NCBI GenBank assembly: GCA_964443385.1
Contig: CAYUCO010000130.1
Location: 1 to 9,450 of the forward strand
Length of the DNA stretch: 9,450 nt
DNA from: VFHP01 sp964443385
Lineage (GTDB): Bacteria > Chloroflexota > Dehalococcoidia > Lucifugimonadales > UBA2985
Direction: 5' to 3'
Within the stretch, counting starts at the first letter, position 1. Every line of letters begins with the position of its first letter. Positions 1 to 5,668 of this stretch are shown piece by piece. The translations under genes and the position numbers were made by a program. The notes beneath the pieces are model-generated. The model saw nothing but the letters and a program-made list of their open reading frames with translations. It ran no database searches and was not told the origin of the DNA.

Positions 1-863
1 CTTATGGCGACATCATAGAACTTCAAATCGTTAGGTACAACCACATATCAGGACTTAGGATGAACAACTTGATTCCTCCGTTCGATAAGTGGGAAGTTAG
101 ATGGGCTGTTCAGATAGCTCTAGACCGCATGGACTGGGATGACTTCATGACTGTAGGTGACGTCAAGATGTCAAACCCTGCTTACTACCTACATATAGAT
201 AGTGGTTGGGGTAAACCAGCTTCCGACTTTATGAAAACCAAGGGTTGGAATCCAGAAACCAAAGACGCTGACATAGCTGAGGCTAATGCCTTGCTCGACG
301 GTGTCTTCGGCGCAGGAGTACGACCAAAGACTGACCAGTATGTAATACAGCTGCTTAGTCGACGTGAGATCAGTGTATGGGCAATCGACTTCTTCAAGAA
401 GTATCTTGACTGGGAATTCGATGTTAAGTACGTTGACACTTACGGTAACATCTCCACGGACTGTCTCTACACCATAAGGGCAGAGGCTAACCCGAACCCG
501 AACAAGCAGGTATACTCTTCAGATCCGAGTGACGCGTTCTGGGGTGTACATAGTGAATGGACAACTTCTGAGAAGTGTCTCCACACTGGTTGGAAAGGTC
601 AAGGAGAAGCATCAGCTGACGAATTGGCCAAGGTAAATGGTTGGGTTGAAGATCTCGACACCAATCTTGATCAGGCCAAGAGGTTGGAACTAGCTCGAAA
701 GATCGAGGCATACTTGGTCGAAGAGCGAGCATCAGCCGCTATTTTGGGTGTTATGAACGTTGCATGGCCAAACCGATGGGAGTTAAAGGGTAACAGGTAT
801 TATAACTTGGGCACCTACTCACAGCAGCGTCTACATGACAGATTGTGGTTGAACGAAGGATAA
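1..863 (+). CDS. ABC transporter substrate-binding protein, family 5 (peptide/opine/nickel type), C-terminal part
   Basis: Extracytoplasmic solute-binding protein that delivers a ligand (oligopeptide or similar; the substrate cannot be read from sequence) to the permeases encoded just downstream. The frame is already open at base 3 and runs through the first internal ATG (base 60), so the gene enters from the left edge. About 286 residues are visible, roughly half of the usual 500-600. The stretch MNNLIPPFDKWEVRWAVQIA (from base 60) followed by LDR is the conserved family-5 segment 'N...PPFDd.rVRqAl..AiDR'. The C-terminal end has the usual helix (LDQAKRLELARKIEAYLVEE) before an aromatic-rich tail ending LHDRLWLNEG. 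The signal peptide or lipobox would lie outside the window. The gene ends in TAA and is followed within 36 bases by a strong terminator. The family is secure; the ligand is unknown. Confidence 0.88.
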   Translation, partial: YGDIIELQIVRYNHISGLRMNNLIPPFDKWEVRWAVQIALDRMDWDDFMTVGDVKMSNPAYYLHIDSGWGKPASDFMKTKGWNPETKDADIAEANALLDGVFGAGVRPKTDQYVIQLLSRREISVWAIDFFKKYLDWEFDVKYVDTYGNISTDCLYTIRAEANPNPNKQVYSSDPSDAFWGVHSEWTTSEKCLHTGWKGQGEASADELAKVNGWVEDLDTNLDQAKRLELARKIEAYLVEERASAAILGVMNVAWPNRWELKGNRYYNLGTYSQQRLHDRLWLNEG

Positions 864-898
864 TATCCCTCGAACAGCTGCGATTTAGCTGACAATAT

Positions 899-937
899 AG
901 AAGTGCCTCCTGGGCGACCGGGAGGCACTTCTTTTTT
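899..937 (+). terminator. Rho-independent terminator after the binding-protein gene
   Basis: A perfect 12-bp stem (899-910 with 921-932; arms AGAAGTGCCTCC and GGAGGCACTTCT) continues inward through a U-G wobble and two G-C pairs to a GCGA (GNRA) tetraloop at 914-917. A T-run follows at 932-937. It lies 36 bases after the binding-protein stop and 191 bases before the first permease. It therefore separates the two parts of the transporter locus and would lower permease expression relative to the binding protein if both are read from one upstream promoter. Confidence 0.93.
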
Positions 938-1006
938 ATTGGTGATATCTTAATCACGATAACCTTTACCGACCGTCTCCAATTTATATTTGACTTATAA
1001 AAACTG

Positions 1007-1036
1007 TGGAAAATGATTGACATTTAATATTATAAA
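1007..1036 (+). promoter_or_regulatory. Candidate promoter for the permease pair
   Basis: TGGAAA at 1007-1012 and TATAAA at 1031-1036 are separated by 18 bp and resemble sigma70 -35/-10 elements (4/6 and 5/6 matches). A perfect TTGACA lies at 1017-1022, but the sequence 17 bp after it (TAACTT, 1040-1045) is a poor -10. The region is A+T rich, so chance matches are easy. Position argues for some promoter here, because a strong terminator sits just upstream and the next gene begins at 1129. Confidence 0.3.
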
Positions 1037-1062
1037 TGTTAACTTCTGAATCAAAGTTATTT

Positions 1063-1078
1063 AACGCCTGCGGGCGTT
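1063..1078 (+). other. Small hairpin with UNCG-type tetraloop in the permease leader
   Basis: AACGCC (1063-1068) and GGCGTT (1073-1078) form a 6-bp stem closed by the loop TGCG, that is C(UGCG)G, an unusually stable UNCG-class tetraloop in RNA. No T-run follows, so it is not an intrinsic terminator. It lies 50 bases upstream of the DppB-like start and would fall in the 5' untranslated region of a transcript started at about 1043, or in a read-through transcript. A role in mRNA stability is conjecture. Confidence 0.5.
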
Positions 1079-1128
1079 CGTATTAGGCTGAATTTGTAGA
1101 TTCTGGTTAATCAAAACTGGGAGGTACT

Positions 1129-2085
1129 ATGGCACAGTATGCGTTACGTAGAATATTCTTAGGTTTTCTTACAGCCATCTTGGTGTCCATTATAGTCTTC
1201 GTTATACTCCGTATAGCACCTGGTGATGTGGTAGATATCATACTTGGTGGGGAAGACGCTTTCTACTCTCCGGAGACGGAGGAATTGTTACGAGAGCAGC
1301 TAGGTCTCAATAGACCTTTACCGGTGCAGTATCTAGAATTCATGAAAGACTTTTTCACGCTTAATTGGGGTGAGTCCTTAGTTGACAGTAAAGAGATTTG
1401 GCCGCAAATTAAGGAAAAACTCCCAGTGACTGTTGAGTTGGCTTTGTTAACAGTGTTTTTCGCTGTGTTCTTCGGCATACCGGTTGGTGTGTTGATGGCG
1501 CTGAAACAGGATTCCAAGTTGGACTACATCTTAAGGATCTTGTCGCTAGGCGGATTGTCGATACCGAGTTTCTGGTCCGGGACTATAATCATATTGGTTG
1601 GTACTATGTATTTCAATTGGAGTCCAAGACTAGAGTACGTATCGTTTTTTGATGACCCGATGGGCAACTTTGTTATGTTTTTCTGGCCTGCTGCCTGTAA
1701 CGGGTGGGTTTCTCAAGCTACGAAGGCAAGGATGATGCGCTCTACTATGCTGGAGGTGTTGAGGCAGGATTACATAAGAACGGCACATGCAAAGGGTCTA
1801 AGGTACGCGGTGGTGGTCTATCGACATGCTATGAAGAATGCATTGTTACCGGTTGTTACCATTATAGGTATCACCGTTGCTTTGACCATTGGTGGCTCCG
1901 TCATTATGGAGACGGTGTTCATGTTGCCAGGTATGGGGTCATTCATGGTTTACAGTCTGACCAGATGGGACTACCCTGTGGTACAGACGTTAGTTTTGTT
2001 CTTCTCTAGTTGGATCGTCATAACGAATCTATTGATCGATATGAGTTATGGTTGGTTAGACCCTAGGGTAAGGTACGACAGTTAA
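1129..2085 (+). CDS. ABC transporter permease, DppB/OppB/GsiC-like
   Basis: First integral-membrane subunit of a peptide/opine/nickel-type ABC importer. The 318 residues match the usual family length. TM1 is at about residues 10-29, followed by the conserved external segment (RIAPGD 28-33; LREQLGLNRPLPVQYLEF 54-71; the NWGESL box 79-84). The BPD_transp_1 core follows, with hydrophobic segments at roughly 99-124, 135-160, 178-192, 240-262 and 286-308. The cytoplasmic EAA loop that docks to the ATPase is clear at about 214-242 (DYIRTAHAKGL... RHAMKNALLPVVT), with His220 where Arg is common. The end GWLDPRVRYDS is typical. The ATG is preceded by GGGAGGT (1119-1125) at close spacing. The second permease starts 49 bp downstream, so the two are co-transcribed. 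The substrate is not deducible. Confidence 0.94.
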   Translation: MAQYALRRIFLGFLTAILVSIIVFVILRIAPGDVVDIILGGEDAFYSPETEELLREQLGLNRPLPVQYLEFMKDFFTLNWGESLVDSKEIWPQIKEKLPVTVELALLTVFFAVFFGIPVGVLMALKQDSKLDYILRILSLGGLSIPSFWSGTIIILVGTMYFNWSPRLEYVSFFDDPMGNFVMFFWPAACNGWVSQATKARMMRSTMLEVLRQDYIRTAHAKGLRYAVVVYRHAMKNALLPVVTIIGITVALTIGGSVIMETVFMLPGMGSFMVYSLTRWDYPVVQTLVLFFSSWIVITNLLIDMSYGWLDPRVRYDS

Positions 2086-2121
2086 TGAAATTGAAGGAAT
2101 TAAATAGCTTAATATCTCGTT

Positions 2122-2130
2122 GGAGGAGGT
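2122..2130 (+). promoter_or_regulatory. Shine-Dalgarno site that fixes the DppC-like start
   Basis: GGAGGAGGT occupies 2122-2130, 4-5 bases before ATG at 2135. An in-frame TTG at 2120 overlaps this site and would need to be read without one of its own. The ATG is therefore the start, and the longer reading that adds MEEVV is an artefact of translating the ribosome-binding site. Confidence 0.88.
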
Positions 2131-2134
2131 TGTA

Positions 2135-3052
2135 ATGGCAACTGAACAGGATACGCCTGGCGCGGGCGAATTACTAGGTCGCAGAGCGAGAGATGATCGG
2201 TCTCTCATGGTAAGATCACTGGCGACTATAAACAGCTTTTCCAGGAGGAAACCTCTTGGAGCAATAGGCGGCTTTATCATATTGATTATGGTTCTGCTCG
2301 CGGTTTTTGCACCGGTTATAGCGGCAGACCCAATGGAGTGGAACCTCAGGGACAAGTTCCAATCGCCTAATTGGCAATATTGGTTAGGTACCAACGACGT
2401 TGGACAAGATCTTTGGGCTCAGATTGTATATGGCGCACAGATTTCCTTGTACGTTGGTATATTATCTGTAGCGTACGGATCTGGTATCGGTGGAGTAGTT
2501 GGTCTTGTTAGTGCTTACTACGGTGGCAAAACAGACGTGATTATACAAAGGATCATGGATGCAATGATGGCTATACCGACGCTGGTGTTGGCATTGGCTA
2601 TCATGGCGGCGTTGGGTGGTTCGGTAAATAACGTGGTTATTGCGATAGGAGCGGTACAGATACCTCGAGCAAACCGTATAGTAAGATCGCAGGCATTGGC
2701 TGTCAGAGAATCGGAGTTCGCTCTTGCAGCGAGATCCATTGGAGCGACAGACATGCGTATAATGTTCCAGCACATAATGCCTCAGTGCGTAGCCCCTTGG
2801 CTGATTATAGCAACTGCGGCTCTTGGAACAGCAATAATATCAGAAGCCTCATTAAGCTTCTTGGGTATGGGTGTTCCTCCAACGACACCTACATGGGGCG
2901 GTATGCTATCACAAAGGGGGCGTGAATACTTCGTTCTAGCTCCTCAGATGGCGATATTCCCAGGTATTGCGATTTCGCTTGCTGTATATGGATTTAACTT
3001 ATTCGGCGATGCTATTAGAGATGTTTTAGACCCTCGTTTGCGGGGAAGTTAA
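2135..3052 (+). CDS. ABC transporter permease, DppC/OppC/GsiD-like
   Basis: Second membrane subunit, pairing with the DppB-like permease to form the translocation channel. With the ATG at 2135 it is 305 residues, normal for the family. It has a cytoplasmic N-terminal tail (1-38), the OppC_N-type first TM at about 41-64 after SRRKPLGAIGG, and the family hallmark LGTNDVGQDLWAQIVYGAQI (84-103, then SL), equivalent to 'LGTD..GRD..SR..yG.R.SL'. The BPD_transp_1 core has hydrophobic stretches at about 104-128, 145-160, 165-178, 220-240 and 270-292. The EAA loop is at about 194-221 (EFALAARSIGATDMRIMFQH... P). SFLGMGVPPTTPTWGGML (241-258) and the C-terminal DPRLRGS are diagnostic. A terminator follows after about 20 bases, so no ATP-binding subunits (DppD/DppF type) are encoded downstream. 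They must lie upstream of the binding protein or elsewhere. Confidence 0.94.
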   Translation: MATEQDTPGAGELLGRRARDDRSLMVRSLATINSFSRRKPLGAIGGFIILIMVLLAVFAPVIAADPMEWNLRDKFQSPNWQYWLGTNDVGQDLWAQIVYGAQISLYVGILSVAYGSGIGGVVGLVSAYYGGKTDVIIQRIMDAMMAIPTLVLALAIMAALGGSVNNVVIAIGAVQIPRANRIVRSQALAVRESEFALAARSIGATDMRIMFQHIMPQCVAPWLIIATAALGTAIISEASLSFLGMGVPPTTPTWGGMLSQRGREYFVLAPQMAIFPGIAISLAVYGFNLFGDAIRDVLDPRLRGS

Positions 3053-3072
3053 CCCATAGGTCAAAAAAGAAC

Positions 3073-3110
3073 AAAGAGAGGGGTGTTTATGCACCCCTCT
3101 CTTTTTGTTT
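3073..3110 (+). terminator. Rho-independent terminator after the permeases, possibly bidirectional
   Basis: A 13-bp perfect stem (3073-3085 with 3092-3104; arms AAAGAGAGGGGTG and CACCCCTCTCTTT) closes on a TTTATG loop and runs into T-rich sequence (3102-3110). The left flank is A-rich (3063-3071), so on the minus strand the same stem is followed by a long T-rich run. It could also stop transcripts coming from the aminotransferase gene, which ends 310 bases away at 3414. Confidence 0.92.
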
Positions 3111-3413
3111 GTGAGATATTTATTGGCAGTGAAAAAATCAGTTGAGAATAACAAAACGGAAATTATATCAGTCTATAGATAGAATGCGTCGTATGAACTG
3201 GTTTAGTGGCAGAATGATATTCTCTGATTGAGTATTGATTCACAAATGATATCGAACCTCTCGATTAACTCAGTGGACTCGGTGCTGCAGAGTCTACATT
3301 TTAAGGATTCAAAAACCTGCTTAATGGATCCTTAAATGGAGGACAACATTGGATTAGTAATTTCTGCTTAGATAAAAGCTCTGGAGTCTATGTAAGAAGA
3401 TGAGCGAATGATT
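3107..3413. other. Non-coding interval between convergent permease and aminotransferase genes
   Basis: About 300 bases with no plausible gene. The longest ATG readings I checked by eye on the plus strand are 11-15 codons and lack proper ribosome-binding sites. No tRNA-like arrangement was found. The recognisable content is a small perfect inverted repeat at 3211-3223 (AGAAT and ATTCT, 3-base loop), another at 3251-3265 (ATCGA and TCGAT), and the tandem hairpins at 3273-3336 described separately. Confidence 0.6.
3273..3336. other. Two tandem stem-loops of unknown function
   Basis: The first stem-loop pairs GTGGACTC (3273-3280) with GAGTCTAC (3290-3297): 8 bp with one G-U and a 9-base loop. 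Two bases later, the second pairs TTTAAGGATTC (3300-3310) with GGATCCTTAAA (3326-3336): 11 bp with one wobble and a 15-base loop. Neither is followed by a convincing T-run on either strand, so they are not clear terminators. They lie in the 3' region of the minus-strand aminotransferase transcript and downstream of the permease terminator on the plus strand. They could be a 3'-UTR structure, a small RNA or chance pairing. Confidence 0.4.
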
Positions 3414-4640
3414 TTAGAATATTTTGCCATCGTTGTAGAAACCGGTTTTAAGGTTTTCCAATTTGTCCCATTTGGCAAAAACCTGTTTTGCGGATGTTAG
3501 GCTGGATCCAGGTTCAAATTTGTGGTCCGTCTTAGCTAATAACTCTTCCAGTGCCTTTAAGAAGGTTAGTACGTTAGTCTCTTGGGACGATTCTCCCATT
3601 AGTCCTATTCTCCAAATCTTACCAGCTAAGGGCCCAAAACCACCAGCAATTTCTATTCCATATTCGGATAGGAGTGATTTTCTTATGGATGCTTCGTCGA
3701 CAGTATCGGGTATTATTGGAGCGGTCAAAGGCGGTGCTTGATAGCCTTCTTGTGCTAATATGTCGAATCCTAATGCCCTGAGGCCTTCCTTTAAAGCTTC
3801 GGCGTTGGTTTTATGTCTGTGGACTCTATTGGGCAAACCTTCTTCTATGGCCATAGAGAGGGCTTCTCTGACGGCATATATTATGGGCATAGAGGCAGTA
3901 TGATGGTATGTGCGGTCGGTGATCCAGTATTTTTCCAGAAGCAGTAAATCTAAGTAGAAACTTTGAATACTGCTGGTTCTGTTTCTGATTTTTTCTACGG
4001 CATTATCACTAAGTGTAATCGGGGACATGCCTGGAGGTGCTCCCACGCATTTTTGTGTGGCGCTGTAGCATATGTCGACTCCCCATTCATCTATTTTCAG
4101 CTCAATGCCGCCTAAGGACGTTACTGCATCTGCTAAAAACAGGGCTCCGTGTTTGTGTGCAATATCTGCCAAAGGTTTTAGTGGTTGTATCACACCTGTA
4201 GATGTTTCGATGTGTACAGCTGCTAGTAGTGCTAATTTGTCGATTGACTCGACTGCTTTTTCAACGTCTGTTAAATTCAATGGATGGCCCCAGTCAGCAG
4301 TAACTGTGGTAACATTTGCTCCACATCGTCCTGCGATATCGGCTATCCTTTGACCAAATAATCCGTTTATTCCTACCACCACATTATCGCCAGGCTCCAA
4401 GATATTTACCAGAGCTGCTTCCATTCCGGACGTGCCTGTACCAGATAACGGTAATGTGAACTTATTTGAGGTACCAAACAGTACTTTAAGCATAGCCACT
4501 AGCTCATCCATTACTTTGAGAAAAGTAGGATCTAGGTAACCCATAATCGGCATAGACATTGCTTTGATTACCCTGGAATTCACGTTACTAGGACCGGGGC
4601 CTAGTAGAAGTCTGTCTTTAGGTTCTGTAAGAAGGTCCAT
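3414..4640 (-). CDS. Class V PLP-dependent aminotransferase, alanine/serine-glyoxylate type
   Basis: Cytoplasmic pyridoxal-phosphate enzyme expected to transfer an amino group from alanine or serine to glyoxylate (or serine to pyruvate), linking glyoxylate/C1 metabolism with amino acids. The 408 residues follow the AGT/SGAT pattern: LLLGPGPSNV (11-20), the PLP-phosphate region SGTGTSGMEAALVN (66-79), the glycine-loop segment INGLFGQR (91-98), ETSTGV (145-150), Asp171 in ADAVTSLGG (PLP ring nitrogen), and Lys197 in SATQKCVGAPPG (193-204) as the Schiff-base lysine. TYHHTAS (244-250) and Arg344 in WRIGLMG, equivalent to the substrate-carboxylate arginine of animal AGT, are also present. About 35 residues after the normal family end (from about 371) form a charged C-terminal extension. 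The ATG has AAGGA (4647-4651 on the plus strand) 6 bases upstream, and a good promoter precedes it. It is transcribed alone. Exact donor preference (alanine, serine or another) is not resolved. Confidence 0.9.
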   Translation of the reverse strand: MDLLTEPKDRLLLGPGPSNVNSRVIKAMSMPIMGYLDPTFLKVMDELVAMLKVLFGTSNKFTLPLSGTGTSGMEAALVNILEPGDNVVVGINGLFGQRIADIAGRCGANVTTVTADWGHPLNLTDVEKAVESIDKLALLAAVHIETSTGVIQPLKPLADIAHKHGALFLADAVTSLGGIELKIDEWGVDICYSATQKCVGAPPGMSPITLSDNAVEKIRNRTSSIQSFYLDLLLLEKYWITDRTYHHTASMPIIYAVREALSMAIEEGLPNRVHRHKTNAEALKEGLRALGFDILAQEGYQAPPLTAPIIPDTVDEASIRKSLLSEYGIEIAGGFGPLAGKIWRIGLMGESSQETNVLTFLKALEELLAKTDHKFEPGSSLTSAKQVFAKWDKLENLKTGFYNDGKIF

Positions 4641-4685
4641 TTTATTTCCTTCGTTTGTGGCACATCAAATTGTGAAAGTAATTGG

Positions 4686-4714
4686 ATAATATATTACCTA
4701 TAAACATAGGTCAA
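4686..4714 (-). promoter_or_regulatory. Sigma70-type promoter of the aminotransferase gene
   Basis: On the minus strand, TTGACC (plus-strand 4709-4714) and TATTAT (4686-4691) are separated by exactly 17 bp, each matching 5/6 of consensus. Transcription would start near 4679, giving a leader of about 40 bases that contains the AAGGA ribosome-binding site. This is the best promoter match in the window. Confidence 0.7.
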
Positions 4715-4757
4715 CAGAGGCATGTGAAATTTTGTCTCTTTAGACATTGTAGTAGTG

Positions 4758-4763
4758 TATAAT
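4758..4763 (+). promoter_or_regulatory. Consensus -10 hexamer before the 245-residue unknown gene
   Basis: A perfect TATAAT lies at 4758-4763, 34 bases before the ATG at 4798, which would give a leader of roughly 28 bases. The -35 position at 16-18 bp spacing is poor. TTGTCT at 4732-4737 is nearer consensus but 20 bp away, so an activator or a weak promoter is possible. The site sits back to back with the divergent aminotransferase promoter. Confidence 0.45.
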
Positions 4764-4797
4764 ATGTTTGATATTCTGAGATTAATAGGTTTTGCTA

Positions 4798-5535
4798 ATG
4801 TATTTTGAAAAAGGCGACGAAATATCTCCTAAAGGGCACGCATTGGTGTATTTTAGGGATAGAAACGACACGGATAGTATATTTGCGACCTACATTATTG
4901 CGCTTCCGATATCTGTGGATGTTTCTAAATATATCCCACCTATGTTTGCTTCACAAATGCAGGGGATGAGCACTCAAGATTTAAATGGATTCGCGTTTCC
5001 ACCAATGCCGGAGAAAATGGATGATATAGAAAGTGTTAGAAGTCTTGCTGAGATGAGGGGTGATGATTTGATTGATGGTGGAACTGGTAATTTAACTGAT
5101 CCGATGGAATCTATGAATACAGTCAATGAATTGCAACAAGAGTATATCAAATTATGGGAAAATTCTGTGGCAACTCGGCATGATGGGCATGTATTAGATT
5201 CTGTTAAAGACGTAATATATGAATTCATGGGAGAGCCGGATAAATTAAGTGAATTGTCCAAATTAGTTGGTAAATTGCGTTTTGCTTCTGAAGGACATGA
5301 AGGATTTTATAATAGGTCCTTGATAGAGGAAGTGGAATCTGAAATATTATCTTTGGCCAGATACTTACCGGTAAATTACAATATAAAGTCATTAATTCAG
5401 AGTACAAAATTGGAATCAGATTCGGGGTCAGTGTTGGCTCAATTGTATTTAGAGAGATGTTACAAACTTTATGAAGAAGATTACATTGAATTGCAAAACA
5501 TTGAAGATAAGATCAAATCGTTTAAACCGGATTAA
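4798..5535 (+). CDS. Uncharacterised acidic soluble protein, 245 residues
   Basis: I do not recognise this family. The ATG at 4798 is preferred over the in-frame TTG at 4792, because AGGT at 4787-4790 is spaced 7 bases from the ATG but only one from the TTG. No signal peptide or membrane span is visible. The N-terminal 40 residues (GHALVYFRDR 13-22; FATYIIALPISVDVSKYIPP 29-48) look like beta strands. Residues 49-75 are Met/Pro-rich (MFASQMQGMS; FAFPPMPEKM). The part from about 76 to the end is mainly charged helices (SVRSLAEMRGDDLID, NELQQEYIKLWENS, SLIEEVESEILSLARYL, LERCYKLYEEDYIELQNIED). Codon use resembles purA, and the reading frame is long and well formed, so it is very probably real. 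It lies 133 bp upstream of purA on the same strand but has its own -10, and purA has its own promoter. Proximity alone does not imply a purine role. Confidence 0.8.
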   Translation: MYFEKGDEISPKGHALVYFRDRNDTDSIFATYIIALPISVDVSKYIPPMFASQMQGMSTQDLNGFAFPPMPEKMDDIESVRSLAEMRGDDLIDGGTGNLTDPMESMNTVNELQQEYIKLWENSVATRHDGHVLDSVKDVIYEFMGEPDKLSELSKLVGKLRFASEGHEGFYNRSLIEEVESEILSLARYLPVNYNIKSLIQSTKLESDSGSVLAQLYLERCYKLYEEDYIELQNIEDKIKSFKPD

Positions 5536-5564
5536 TAGTGGTTACAATGCAACTTAGTAAATTT

Positions 5565-5585
5565 CTATATATGTTACATATATAG
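5565..5585. repeat. Perfect 9-bp inverted repeat upstream of purA
   Basis: CTATATATG (5565-5573) and CATATATAG (5577-5585) are exact reverse complements around the 3-base centre TTA. No T-run follows, so it is a poor terminator for the preceding gene. It lies just upstream of the purA -35, a position suited to an operator or regulator-binding site. An A/T palindrome can also arise by chance in such DNA. Confidence 0.55.
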
Positions 5586-5596
5586 TATGAATTGTC

Positions 5597-5625
5597 TTCC
5601 CAATTCGGGATTGGTTTGGTATACT
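5597..5625 (+). promoter_or_regulatory. Extended -10 promoter of purA
   Basis: TTCCCA (5597-5602, 4/6) and TATACT (5620-5625, 5/6) are 17 bp apart, and the -10 is preceded by TGG (5617-5619), making an extended -10. The predicted start near 5632 leaves a leader of about 37 bases holding AGGTGA (5660-5665) before the ATG at 5669. A small inverted repeat (CCAAT 5600-5604, ATTGG 5610-5614) overlaps the -35/spacer and might be an operator. Confidence 0.6.
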
Positions 5626-5668
5626 CATCGAGGCTTTTTTAGGCACAAATTTAATATTTAGGTGAAAA

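Noticed and set aside
751..1023. Minus-strand 90-codon open frame spanning the binding-protein end and the intergenic region
   Set aside because: It overlaps the well-supported binding-protein 3' end and passes through the terminator stem. Its translation is Cys/Ser/Arg-rich with no family-like pattern.
2462..2773. Minus-strand 103-codon open frame inside the DppC-like gene
   Set aside because: It lies wholly within a clear permease. The composition (Tyr/Arg/His/Cys rich) is that of an antisense shadow.
3184..3231. A 15-codon ATG frame and an 11-codon frame (from 3336) in the 3107-3413 interval
   Set aside because: Both are too short and neither has a properly placed ribosome-binding site. 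Nothing suggests a leader peptide for a downstream plus-strand gene.
3273..3336. Possible tRNA or T-box leader in the tandem-hairpin segment
   Set aside because: No acceptor stem, T-arm consensus or T-box bulge sequence could be laid out, and no regulated gene follows on the plus strand.
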